A DNA stretch of 64,000 bases from Candidatus Gastranaerophilales bacterium (GTDB lineage: Bacteria; Cyanobacteriota; Vampirovibrionia; Gastranaerophilales; Gastranaerophilaceae): NCBI GenBank assembly GCA_944323925.1, contig CALUUI010000003.1:1-64000 (forward strand). The letters are read 5' to 3'. The notes below the pieces were generated by a model that had not been told where the DNA came from, searched no databases, and saw only the letters and a list, made by a program, of their open reading frames with translations. Each line of letters starts with the position of its first letter. The stretch's first letter is position 1. The position numbers and the translations under genes were made by a program. This document shows positions 34,576 through 42,722 of this stretch, piece after piece.

Positions 34576-35661
34576 ATGGACTTTAGAAAATTATTAGCAA
34601 AGAATAGTACAATAGATATCGAATCCTGCTTACCATACGGGCTAATAGTAGTAACTTCAGAAGGTATGATATCTTGGGTAAATGAACAATTCTTAAAAGA
34701 TATGGAAGTTCAGCGTGATATAGTTATAACATCACATATAGATATCTTTTTTGAAGATGGTTTTGAGTCGGTAAAAAAATCAGCAGAAAATGGAATAAAG
34801 ACATTTATTAGAAGGGAATCAACAAAAGAAAATTTTGAAATAACAGCAAGAGAAATAGAATATGGTTATGTTGTAGATATAAGAAAAAATTCAGCGCAAC
34901 CGTCAAATATAGGTATAAATACCCCTAGGTCTAATATAGAGAATGTAAATAAAAACAATCTAATACTCAAAATAGCAAATGATATAAAATCACCAATTCA
35001 GTCAATAATTGGTTTTTCACAAGCGTTATTGGATGGTTTAGGTGGAAATATAAATGAAAAACAAGAAAAATATACAAGAATTATCAATAAGAATTCAGAG
35101 GAATTGTTATATTTAACAGAAAAATTCACAGAGCTAGCGAAATCAGAAATGGGCTTGATTGATAAGGATTATAAAGTTCTTGATATTGCTAATTTAGTTC
35201 AAGCAAGTGTTAAGTTTATAGAACAGTTGCATAAAGATCAAGGCATAGAAATTAAAATGGAAATAGATCCGGCAATAAGAAAGACTTTTCAAGCTGATGA
35301 AAACGGAATAAAAATTGTTATACAAAATATTCTAGAAGCGGTATTAAGATATATGGAGATGGGAAGTATAAGTGTAGTCTTGTCTGTCCCCTCATCTTCA
35401 ATATTGGAGAGCGCATCATTAAATAATGGTGTATTAATATCAATAATATGCAACGGATTTAGTATGTCTGATTCAGAGTTAAACTCAGTATTTAATCCAT
35501 ATTCTGAGGAATCAGTATCCAAAAGATTTATAGCTAGATCAATGGCATTAACAAGTGTAAAAAATATTTTAAACAGTATGTCAGGGCATATATGGATTAA
35601 GTCTGAAATATTGAAGGATACAACATTTAATATTTTAATACCTATTCATGAGAGAGATTAG
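34576..35661 (+). CDS. PAS-containing degenerate histidine kinase (pseudokinase)
   Basis: The 361-aa protein has a PAS-like N-terminal domain (GLIVVTSEGMISWVNEQFL), then HisKA and HATPase_c-like regions recognisable from IKSPIQSIIGFSQALLDG. The H-box reads ANDIKSP where active kinases have SHELRTP, so the phospho-accepting His is replaced by Asn. The N-box (IQNILEAVLRYM) lacks the second Asn. The G1 box (ICNGFSMSDSEL) lacks DxGxG, and the G2 glycines are gone (ARSMALTSVKNIL). Kinase activity is therefore unlikely, and a sensory or scaffolding role is more plausible. I chose ATG 34576, which has AAAAAAGGA 9 bp upstream, over ATG 34552 with none. An ABC ATPase gene follows 3 bp after the stop. 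No transmembrane segment is evident, so it is probably cytoplasmic. Confidence 0.8.
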   Translation: MDFRKLLAKNSTIDIESCLPYGLIVVTSEGMISWVNEQFLKDMEVQRDIVITSHIDIFFEDGFESVKKSAENGIKTFIRRESTKENFEITAREIEYGYVVDIRKNSAQPSNIGINTPRSNIENVNKNNLILKIANDIKSPIQSIIGFSQALLDGLGGNINEKQEKYTRIINKNSEELLYLTEKFTELAKSEMGLIDKDYKVLDIANLVQASVKFIEQLHKDQGIEIKMEIDPAIRKTFQADENGIKIVIQNILEAVLRYMEMGSISVVLSVPSSSILESASLNNGVLISIICNGFSMSDSELNSVFNPYSEESVSKRFIARSMALTSVKNILNSMSGHIWIKSEILKDTTFNILIPIHERD

Positions 35662-35664
35662 TAA

Positions 35665-36711
35665 ATGGCAAAGGTAGAACTAAAAAATATAAAGAAAAGC
35701 TATGATGCAAAGCATAGTGTAATAAACGGAATAGATGCAGAAATAAAAGATAAGGAATTTGTAGTAATAGTTGGATCTTCAGGCTGCGGAAAATCAACCA
35801 TTTTAAGAATGATAGCAGGTTTAGAGGATATTACAGAAGGAGAAATCCTTATAGGTGATAAGGTTGTTAATAAACTCCATCCTAAAGATAGAGATATAGC
35901 CTTTGTATTTCAAAACTATGCATTATATCCTCATATGACAGTTTTTGATAATATGGCTTTTGGTTTAAAAATGAGAAAGTATAAGAAGTCAGAAATAAAG
36001 TCAAAGGTAGAGGAAGTAGCAGAAACATTAGGTCTAAAACAATACTTGAACAGAAAGCCAAAACAATTATCAGGCGGGCAACGCCAGCGAGTAGCGTTAG
36101 GCAGAGCGATAGTAAGAAACCCTCAAGTATTTTTGATGGATGAGCCGTTATCTAATTTAGATGCTAATTTGCGTGTAAAAATGCGCTCTGAGATAAAAAA
36201 ATTGCATAATAAACTTCAAACTACATTTATTTATGTAACTCATGATCAGACAGAAGCGCTTACAATGGGTGATAGAATTATGGTTTTAGATAAGGGTATT
36301 GTTCAACAATTTGATACTCCTCAGAATATCTATAATAACCCTAAAAATAAATTTGTAGCGGGTTTTTTGGGTCAGATGAATTTTGTTAACTCTCGAGTTA
36401 CAGATGAGGGTGTAGAAATAAACGGAACAAAAATTCAATTACCGACAGATATAATGAACAGATTAAACGGTATGAATGATGTAATAATTGGAGTACGTCC
36501 CGAAAAGCTCGATGGAAGTGATTGTAAAATAAGTGTAAAACCTGAAATTACAGAACTTACAGGAAATAGTAAAATTGTGTATTTTAAACTGAATGATGCA
36601 GATTGTTCGACAATTATTCCGGCAAATACTGAGGTTGGTAAAAATTATCAAGTAGGTGTAAATATTTCAGATTTATATTTCTTTGACAGCTTTTCCGGAG
36701 AAACATTATAA
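35665..36711 (+). CDS. MalK/UgpC-type ABC transporter ATPase, orphan
   Basis: The 348-aa protein has Walker A GSSGCGKST (near residue 37), a Q-loop in AFVFQNYALYPHMTV, the signature LSGGQRQRVALGRA, Walker B VFLMDEPLSNLD and the switch His in YVTHDQTEALTMGD. The C-terminal TOBE/OB region (about residues 240-348) is typical of carbohydrate importers of the MalK/UgpC/MsmX group. No permease or binding protein is adjacent, so it may energise several permeases encoded elsewhere, as MsmX does. It is coupled to the degenerate kinase (3-bp gap), which hints that the two products may interact. Confidence 0.9.
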   Translation: MAKVELKNIKKSYDAKHSVINGIDAEIKDKEFVVIVGSSGCGKSTILRMIAGLEDITEGEILIGDKVVNKLHPKDRDIAFVFQNYALYPHMTVFDNMAFGLKMRKYKKSEIKSKVEEVAETLGLKQYLNRKPKQLSGGQRQRVALGRAIVRNPQVFLMDEPLSNLDANLRVKMRSEIKKLHNKLQTTFIYVTHDQTEALTMGDRIMVLDKGIVQQFDTPQNIYNNPKNKFVAGFLGQMNFVNSRVTDEGVEINGTKIQLPTDIMNRLNGMNDVIIGVRPEKLDGSDCKISVKPEITELTGNSKIVYFKLNDADCSTIIPANTEVGKNYQVGVNISDLYFFDSFSGETL

Positions 36712-36712
36712 T
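36683..36712 (+). promoter_or_regulatory. Promoter within the end of the ABC ATPase gene
   Basis: TTGACA (36683-36688), 18 bp and TATAAT (36707-36712) match consensus at all twelve bases. The -10 overlaps the ATPase stop codon and drives the 94-aa exported protein. Confidence 0.65.
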
Positions 36713-36717
36713 AAATT

Positions 36718-36732
36718 TGAAACGAAGTTTCA
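36718..36732. promoter_or_regulatory. Palindrome at the predicted transcription start
   Basis: TGAAAC-GAA-GTTTCA is a perfect 6-bp inverted repeat centred 13 bp downstream of the -10 hexamer. It could be an operator or a 5' mRNA hairpin. Confidence 0.35.
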
Positions 36733-36769
36733 GTTGTGATAATATGCAATTATTAGCAAAGGAGGATAA

Positions 36770-37054
36770 ATGAAGAAGATTTTATCAGTGATATTATTAT
36801 CGGGGTTATTAATGTCAATGACACCGGCATTTGCAGGTACACATGGTACGAATGGTCAAGTCTCATTAAAATCAGTTGGTGCAGGCGCATTATCGTTATT
36901 GATATGGCCTGGCTTAGGTCAAATTGTTAATGATCAAAGTGATGAAAAAGTTATTACTCACGCTCTTTTAGGTTTAACAGTATTGTTCAGATTCTGGTCT
37001 TGTTATGATGGTATAGTTGATAGACAAGGTGGTGTTTGGAAAAACAGAATTTAG
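36770..37054 (+). CDS. Small exported protein with hydrophobic C-terminal half
   Basis: The 94-aa protein has a clear signal peptide (KKILSVILLSGLLMSMTPAFAG, cleavage after residue 22). A Gly/Ala/Leu-rich segment with SVGAGALSLLIWPGLGQIVND follows (residues about 35-55, quoted in part), and then a helix ending in a basic tail (GGVWKNRI). The WPGLGQ pattern resembles small membrane proteins seen beside TM2-like domains, but I cannot name it. AAAGGAGG precedes the ATG. It has its own consensus promoter and terminator. Confidence 0.7.
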   Translation: MKKILSVILLSGLLMSMTPAFAGTHGTNGQVSLKSVGAGALSLLIWPGLGQIVNDQSDEKVITHALLGLTVLFRFWSCYDGIVDRQGGVWKNRI

Positions 37055-37082
37055 TCAATCTGTTTGAAATACTTATCAAAGA

Positions 37083-37118
37083 TAAATCTCGTTTATAATA
37101 ACGGGATTTATTTTTTTT
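37083..37118 (+). terminator. Rho-independent terminator after the 94-aa gene
   Basis: An 11-bp stem (TAAATCTCGTT with AACGGGATTTA, one G-U pair, 6-nt loop) is followed directly by eight T residues. Confidence 0.9.
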
Positions 37119-37366
37119 ATAGGCATGTTATTTTGTAAAATCTCTTATTTTTCATGCGATAAATTTAACAAAAATTTATGATAAATTTATTTTTAAATTT
37201 GATTAAGGGTTTGAAATCCAGCAAAATGAAAAAAAGAATGAAATATTAAAAAAAGTTTACAAATCTGTAGTAACTATTATATCTTAGTTTAACGCTAAAT
37301 AAAAATTTGCAACAGGTCTGAAATCAAGTAAACACGTTATGACAAAAAACTACATTGTTTGTACGG
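37119..37366. other. AT-rich intergenic stretch, nothing assigned
   Basis: These 248 bp between a terminator and the rubredoxin promoter have no reading frame I would support. A weak TTTACA (37256-37261) and TATATC (37278-37283) pair, 16 bp apart, could start a short transcript, but no terminator follows. Confidence 0.3.
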
Positions 37367-37395
37367 TTGACACTCTATATAAGAAATTTTATAAT
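37367..37395 (+). promoter_or_regulatory. Perfect-consensus promoter of rubredoxin
   Basis: TTGACA (37367-37372), 17 bp and TATAAT (37390-37395) match consensus at all positions. The predicted start near 37402 leaves a leader of only about 15 nt, made almost entirely of the ribosome-binding site AAAGGAGG. Confidence 0.8.
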
Positions 37396-37416
37396 TTTAG
37401 AAAGGAGGCATTGCAG

Positions 37417-37560
37417 ATGAATAAAAAATATATCTGTACTGTATGTCAATATGTATATGATCCAACTGAACATGAAGATGTGTCGTTTGAAGATCAACCG
37501 TCAGATTATGAATGTCCAATATGCCATGTTGGAAAAGACATGTTTGAACCAGTCGAATAA
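37417..37560 (+). CDS. Rubredoxin, compact form
   Basis: Rubredoxins are one-iron electron carriers of anaerobes. The 47-aa protein has the two knuckles CTVC (residues 7-10) and CPIC (residues 34-37), with YVYDPTE after the first and the family ending GKDMFEPVE. It is about six residues shorter than usual, lacking the central PGTxF loop, and the conserved Trp before the second knuckle is replaced by Tyr. I chose ATG 37417 because AAAGGAGG precedes it. The in-frame ATG at 37339 is upstream of the promoter. Confidence 0.93.
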   Translation: MNKKYICTVCQYVYDPTEHEDVSFEDQPSDYECPICHVGKDMFEPVE

Positions 37561-37648
37561 ATAGAAAAAGATAATAATTGGCGAAGAATAGAAGATTTTG
37601 GGAAATCTGGCTGCGGAAAAATCCGTTAGCTAAGGAGAGGAATTTGAA

Positions 37649-39910
37649 ATGCAAAATAATATAGAGCAAGAAAAAAATGTGATAGGTATAAGTACTGCAT
37701 CCAAATCAAATACAAATCCTGTATTTAAAGGGATGACATCACCCTTGAGCGATAATAAAGTTGTAAATATTCAGACTGCATCATTGAATGATGTTGTAGT
37801 AATAAAGAAAGATGGTACAAGAGAAGAATATAATGTTCAAAAAGTTGTATCAGCAATTCAGAAATCAGCAACCAGAATGTTGGTAAAACTAACAGATGAA
37901 GAAATAAAAACAATTTGTGATTATGTAGATGAGAAGGTTATTTCATCTGGGAAAAAAGAAGTTGAAATAGCTACAATGCATAACATAGTAGAGAGTGTAT
38001 TAGAGCTTGTAAATCCCAAAATCGCAGAAAGTTACAGAAATTACAGAAACTATAAACAAGATTTTGTGCATATGCTTGATAAGGTTTATCAAGAAAGCCA
38101 AAAGATTATGTATATAGGTGACAAAGAAAATTCAAACTCTGATAGTGCTTTAGTATCAACAAAGCGTTCATTAATTTTCAATCAGTTAAACAAAGAATTA
38201 TATAAGAAGTTCTTTTTAACAGTGGAAGATTTACAAGCAATCAGAGAAGGATATATCTATATTCATGATATGTCAGCAAGACGAGATACAATGAACTGCT
38301 GCTTATTCGATGTTAAATCTGTTTTAGAAGGCGGATTTGAAATGGGTAATATTTGGTATAATGAACCAAAGACATTGGATGTAGCATTTGATGTAATCGG
38401 AGATATTGTAATGGCAGCTGCAAGCCAACAGTATGGTGGATTTACAGTTGCAGAGGTAGATAAATTACTTGCCCCTTATGCTCAAAAGACTTATGATAAG
38501 CAATATAACAGATATATATGTATGGGGCTTTCGTTTGAAAAGGCTAGAGAAGAGGCGTTGAAGGATGTTCAAAACGATTTTGAGCAAGGATATCAAGGCT
38601 GGGAATACAAGTTTAATACGGTAGCATCATCACGTGGTGATTATCCGTTTATTACAATTACATTAGGGCTTGGAACCGGTGAATTTGAAAAGATGGCATC
38701 AATGACTATTTTAAGAGTTCATGCTAAAGGACAAGGTAAAAAGGATAATAAGAAGCCTGTATTATTCCCTAAAATAGTTTTCTTATACGATGAAGAGCTT
38801 CACGGAAAAGACAAGGAATTATATGATGTATATGAAGCAGGTGTGGAGTGCTCGCAAAAGACAATGTATCCGGACTGGTTATCATTGACTGGAGAAGGTT
38901 ATGTCGCAAGTATGTATAAGAAATACAAACGAGTAGTATCACCAATGGGATGTAGAGCATTTCTTTCGCCTTGGTATGAAAGAGGTGGGGCTGAACCTGC
39001 TGATGCTGATGACAAACCGATATTTGTAGGTAGATTTAATATTGGAGCTGTAAGTTTACACTTGCCAATGATTTATGCAAAGGCAAAGAAAGAAAGCAAG
39101 GATTTTTATGAAGTTCTTGATTATTATTTGGAATTAATAAGACAAATCCATTTAAGAACTTATGAATATCTTGGAGAAATGAGAGCATCAATCAATCCTT
39201 TAGCTTATTGTGAAGGTGGATTTTACGGCGGTCATTTGAAACACCATGAAAAGATTAAACCGCTTCTTGAGTCAGCAACAGCTTCATTTGGTATTACGGC
39301 CTTAAATGAACTTCAAGAATTATATAATGGAAAATCACTTGTTCAAGATGGTGAGTTTGCGCTTGAAGTAATGCGTTATATTAATAAGAAGGTTAATGAA
39401 TATAAAGAACAAGACCATAGATTGTATGCTATATACGGTACTCCTGCAGAAAGTTTATGCGGTCTGCAAATAGAACAATTCCGTAAGAAATATGGTGTTG
39501 TAGAACATGTTTCTGACAGAGGGTATGTTTCAAACAGTTTCCACTGCCATGTTAGTGAAGATATAACACCAATTCAAAAGCAAGATTTGGAAAAAAGATT
39601 CTGGGACTTGTTGAATGGCGGAAAAATTCAATATGTTAAATATCCTATCTCTTATAATAAAGAGGCAATAGAATCTTTAATCCACAGAGCAATGGATATG
39701 GGATTTTATGAAGGTGTAAACTTATCTTTAGCGTATTGTGATGATTGTGGTCACCAAGAATTGGCAATGGATGTATGTCCAAAATGTGGAAGTAAGAATT
39801 TAACAAAGATTGAACGTATGAATGGTTATCTATCTTACTCCCGTGTTAAAGGAGATACAAGATTAAATGATGCGAAAATGGAAGAAATTTCAGATAGGGT
39901 GAGCATGTAA
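37649..39910 (+). CDS. nrdD: Anaerobic ribonucleoside-triphosphate reductase, class III
   Basis: NrdD makes deoxyribonucleotides using an O2-sensitive glycyl radical. The 753-aa protein has an N-terminal extension with NPVFKGMTSP (near residue 25), then an ATP-cone (VVVIKKDGTREEYNVQKVV), the catalytic barrel with MNCCLFDV near residue 213, and a zinc site CDDC...CPKC near residue 705. The glycyl-radical segment RMNGYLSYSRVKGDTRLND (quoted in part) follows near residue 723, in the form where N replaces the usual Cys before Gly. The extension motif is shared with lineage-specific proteins here. AAGGAG lies upstream. nrdG overlaps the stop. Confidence 0.96.
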   Translation: MQNNIEQEKNVIGISTASKSNTNPVFKGMTSPLSDNKVVNIQTASLNDVVVIKKDGTREEYNVQKVVSAIQKSATRMLVKLTDEEIKTICDYVDEKVISSGKKEVEIATMHNIVESVLELVNPKIAESYRNYRNYKQDFVHMLDKVYQESQKIMYIGDKENSNSDSALVSTKRSLIFNQLNKELYKKFFLTVEDLQAIREGYIYIHDMSARRDTMNCCLFDVKSVLEGGFEMGNIWYNEPKTLDVAFDVIGDIVMAAASQQYGGFTVAEVDKLLAPYAQKTYDKQYNRYICMGLSFEKAREEALKDVQNDFEQGYQGWEYKFNTVASSRGDYPFITITLGLGTGEFEKMASMTILRVHAKGQGKKDNKKPVLFPKIVFLYDEELHGKDKELYDVYEAGVECSQKTMYPDWLSLTGEGYVASMYKKYKRVVSPMGCRAFLSPWYERGGAEPADADDKPIFVGRFNIGAVSLHLPMIYAKAKKESKDFYEVLDYYLELIRQIHLRTYEYLGEMRASINPLAYCEGGFYGGHLKHHEKIKPLLESATASFGITALNELQELYNGKSLVQDGEFALEVMRYINKKVNEYKEQDHRLYAIYGTPAESLCGLQIEQFRKKYGVVEHVSDRGYVSNSFHCHVSEDITPIQKQDLEKRFWDLLNGGKIQYVKYPISYNKEAIESLIHRAMDMGFYEGVNLSLAYCDDCGHQELAMDVCPKCGSKNLTKIERMNGYLSYSRVKGDTRLNDAKMEEISDRVSM

Positions 39911-40410
39911 TGAATTATCATAATATAACAAAAGACGATATGTTAAATGGAGACGGCCTGCGTGTAGTTTTGTGGGTTAGTGGATGTACACATCACTGTC
40001 ATGAGTGCCATAATCCTCAAACCTGGGAACTAACAAGTGGAATTCCTTTTGATGAGGCTGCTGAAAACGAGTTATTTGAGGCTTTAAAGCCTGCTCACAT
40101 TTCGGGTATTACTTTCTCCGGCGGGGATCCGCTTCATCCGATGAACAGGGAAGAAGTTGCAAGATTGATTAAGAAGTTTAAAAAACTTTATCCTAATAAG
40201 ACTGCTTGGTTATATACAGGCTATTTATGGGAAGAAATAAAGGATTTAGACGGAATATCTGATTTGGATGTACTTTGTGACGGTGAGTTTGTACTTGATT
40301 TAAAAGATGAAAAAGTTCACTGGGTAGGAAGTACTAATCAAAGGGTTATAAATGTTCCTGAGACTTTAAAAAGTGGTGATATTGTTCTACACGAAAAAGT
40401 TGCGGCTTAA
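39910..40410 (+). CDS. nrdG: Anaerobic ribonucleotide reductase activating protein
   Basis: NrdG is the radical-SAM activase that forms the NrdD glycyl radical. The 166-aa protein has the NrdG-type cluster motif CTHHCHEC (residues 26-33) followed by NPQTWE, and the SAM-binding GGDPLHP near residue 73. The start overlaps the nrdD stop by one base (TAATG), which gives coupled synthesis. Confidence 0.95.
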   Translation: MNYHNITKDDMLNGDGLRVVLWVSGCTHHCHECHNPQTWELTSGIPFDEAAENELFEALKPAHISGITFSGGDPLHPMNREEVARLIKKFKKLYPNKTAWLYTGYLWEEIKDLDGISDLDVLCDGEFVLDLKDEKVHWVGSTNQRVINVPETLKSGDIVLHEKVAA

Positions 40411-40420
40411 GTTTTATAAT

Positions 40421-40452
40421 AAAAAAGACCTCTTTTTTAAGAGGTCTTTTTT
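40421..40452. terminator. Bidirectional terminator between nrdG and pheA
   Basis: A 14-bp perfect stem (AAAAAAGACCTCTT and complement) with a TTTT loop provides T-tracts in both directions between convergent genes. Confidence 0.92.
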
Positions 40453-40454
40453 AT

Positions 40455-41300
40455 TTAGAAATTACCATAGGAACCTATGAATTTTATTTCCTCAGCGTAT
40501 GGTTTCAAATCATTAAGAACGGATTTTACTTTATCGTCATTTATGTGTCCGTCAAAGTCTATGAATACTGCTTGTCTGTTTGATTCGCCTTCGCACATTT
40601 GTGAATTAATTTGTGAGATATTGATATCGTAGTTAACAAAGACTTTAACCATATCAAGTAATGCGCCTTTGCGGTCTTGTAAGAAAAGTGCAATACTGGT
40701 TGTATCGTTTTCTGTAGGTTCAGTTTTGCAATTCCCTATTACAATGCAACGCATACTTAGGTTTTCGTGATTATCAATATCACGTTTTAGTATGTTTAAG
40801 TTATAAATTTGAGCTGTTTTTTCTGTACCAATCATTGAGTAAGTCAAATTGTATCGGTTAAGCATGCCTGCTGCCTCTGCCATATCATCTGCAAGGATAA
40901 TATTCATATTTGCAGGCATTTCATTCTTGATAAATGCTTGGCAGTTAGTAATAGCATTTGGGTGGGCTATTATGCCTGTAATTGAATAGAATTCAGTCGT
41001 TTTTGACAGTAAACAATTGTGTACAGGAATTTTAGTTTGAGCAAGGATTTTTACATTACTGTAATTTGGTGAAATAAGGCATTCTTTGGTTATAGGGATT
41101 GTCCCCTCAATACTATTTTCTAGAGGAATAATACCTATTACGCTTGGATTTTGTTCAACGTATTGCACACATTCAGGTATTGTTCTCAGGCTTCTTTTAT
41201 AAACGCTGATTTTGTATTTATCATAAAACCTGTCTAATGCTATTTCACTGTTACTTCCACCTTGACCGAGGCATACAATTTCTTCAATATTTTCAAACAT
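40455..41300 (-). CDS. pheA: Prephenate dehydratase with divergent catalytic motif
   Basis: PheA converts prephenate to phenylpyruvate for phenylalanine synthesis. The 281-aa protein has the catalytic domain with GIIPLENSIEGT near residue 58. A C-terminal ACT domain follows (DRKGALLDMVKVF, then AVFIDFDGH). The TRF motif that provides the catalytic Thr reads SMRC (near residue 184), and the ESRP motif of the ACT domain reads NSQM. Fold assignment is solid, but dehydratase activity and Phe feedback are less certain. No chorismate mutase domain is present. AGGAGAG precedes the ATG. It is divergent from the phosphohexomutase gene. Confidence 0.85.
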   Translation of the reverse strand: MFENIEEIVCLGQGGSNSEIALDRFYDKYKISVYKRSLRTIPECVQYVEQNPSVIGIIPLENSIEGTIPITKECLISPNYSNVKILAQTKIPVHNCLLSKTTEFYSITGIIAHPNAITNCQAFIKNEMPANMNIILADDMAEAAGMLNRYNLTYSMIGTEKTAQIYNLNILKRDIDNHENLSMRCIVIGNCKTEPTENDTTSIALFLQDRKGALLDMVKVFVNYDINISQINSQMCEGESNRQAVFIDFDGHINDDKVKSVLNDLKPYAEEIKFIGSYGNF

Positions 41301-41342
41301 ATAACTCTCCTATGGTACAATTATAATAAAAGGAAGTGTAAA

Positions 41343-42716
41343 ATGGCAAATATTAAATTCGGAACAGATGGATGGCGAGGAATTCTCGGTAAAGATTTTA
41401 ACGAAGAAAACTTTATCTTGGCTACAAACGCAATAGGTAAATATATTTTTGATGAGTATGGATTGGGTAAAGAAATATTAATCGGATATGACCCGAGAAG
41501 GATGGGAAATGAATATGCGGGGTTGTGTGCGGGAATACTATCAAATCAGGGATTTAGAGTTAAGTTATCCCATAAAATAGTTCCTACACCTGTGCTTGCG
41601 TATTATGCAGGGAAAACTAATTCTTGTGCAATAATGTTTACGGCATCACATAATCCTCCTGAGTATTTGGGGATGAAATTTATTCCTGATTATGCAGGAC
41701 CTGCAACAGATGACATTACTTCAAAGATTATGAGTAATATAGGTAAAAAAATTGTTTCGATTGATTATGAAGAAATTACCGTTGCTGACTTTTTTGACGA
41801 GTACGAAAAACATTTGCACGAATTAATCAATTTTGAACGTATAAAAGAATCAGGTATCAAGTTTGTATTTGATGGCTTGTATTCAAGCACAATTGGATAT
41901 TTTGATAAAATTTTAGATAATGCGGGTATAAAATATCAATCAATAAGAATGGAGCATGATTATAATTTTGGCGGTTGTATGCCAGATCCGAAGCCAAAAT
42001 ATTTAAAGCCATTGATAGATAAAGTAAAAGAGCTTGGCTGTATAGGTTTGGCAAATGACGGAGATGGAGACAGGTTTGGCGTTATAGATGAAAACGGTGA
42101 ATATGTTTCGCCAAACGAAATTATATCAATACTTGCAAAGCACTTAATAGAACATAAAGGGGCAGAGGGTGTAATTGTAAAAACAGTAGGCTCAAGTATG
42201 TTAATAGAAAAAGCAGCGGAGAAATTAGGCGTAGGGGTTGTTGAAACGGCAGTTGGGTTCAAACATGTCGGCGAAGCGATGCGTAAAAATAAAACAATCA
42301 TAGGCGGAGAGGAGTCAGGCGGATTAAGTATCGGTGGACATATCCCCGAGAAAGACGGAATACTTGCTAATTTGTTAATATTAGAAGCAATGGCTTATTC
42401 AGGAAAAACTCTTACAGAGCTTAGAAATGAGTTATACGAACTAACAGGTGCAAAATTTTACACTGACAGAATAGATTTGGAACTTTCTGATAGAGGTGAA
42501 ATAAATAAGATAATTTCTAAGTACAAAGATATAAAAAATATTGGCAGATTTGATGTAACAAAAATTAACGATATTGACGGAGTAAAGTTGTATCTTGGTG
42601 ATGATACAACAATTCTAATTCGCCCGAGCGGAACGGAACCGTTGTTGAGGATTTATTTTGAGAGTGCGGATAAATCGGTTTTAGAAGAATTAAAAACTCT
42701 TAATTATGCGGAGTAG
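41343..42716 (+). CDS. Phosphoglucomutase/phosphomannomutase family
   Basis: Alpha-D-phosphohexomutases shift phosphate between C1 and C6 of hexoses. The 457-aa protein has the phosphoserine loop TASHNPPEYLG near residue 101, the metal loop DGDGDRFG near residue 240, the sugar-binding GGEESGGLS near residue 322 and the phosphate-binding RPSGTEPLLRI near residue 430. Glucose, mannose or glucosamine specificity cannot be settled by eye. I chose ATG 41343 (AAGGAAG upstream, family start MANIKFGTDGWRG). The longer frame from 41262 would run into pheA. Confidence 0.92.
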   Translation: MANIKFGTDGWRGILGKDFNEENFILATNAIGKYIFDEYGLGKEILIGYDPRRMGNEYAGLCAGILSNQGFRVKLSHKIVPTPVLAYYAGKTNSCAIMFTASHNPPEYLGMKFIPDYAGPATDDITSKIMSNIGKKIVSIDYEEITVADFFDEYEKHLHELINFERIKESGIKFVFDGLYSSTIGYFDKILDNAGIKYQSIRMEHDYNFGGCMPDPKPKYLKPLIDKVKELGCIGLANDGDGDRFGVIDENGEYVSPNEIISILAKHLIEHKGAEGVIVKTVGSSMLIEKAAEKLGVGVVETAVGFKHVGEAMRKNKTIIGGEESGGLSIGGHIPEKDGILANLLILEAMAYSGKTLTELRNELYELTGAKFYTDRIDLELSDRGEINKIISKYKDIKNIGRFDVTKINDIDGVKLYLGDDTTILIRPSGTEPLLRIYFESADKSVLEELKTLNYAE

Positions 42717-42722
42717 CGGTGT

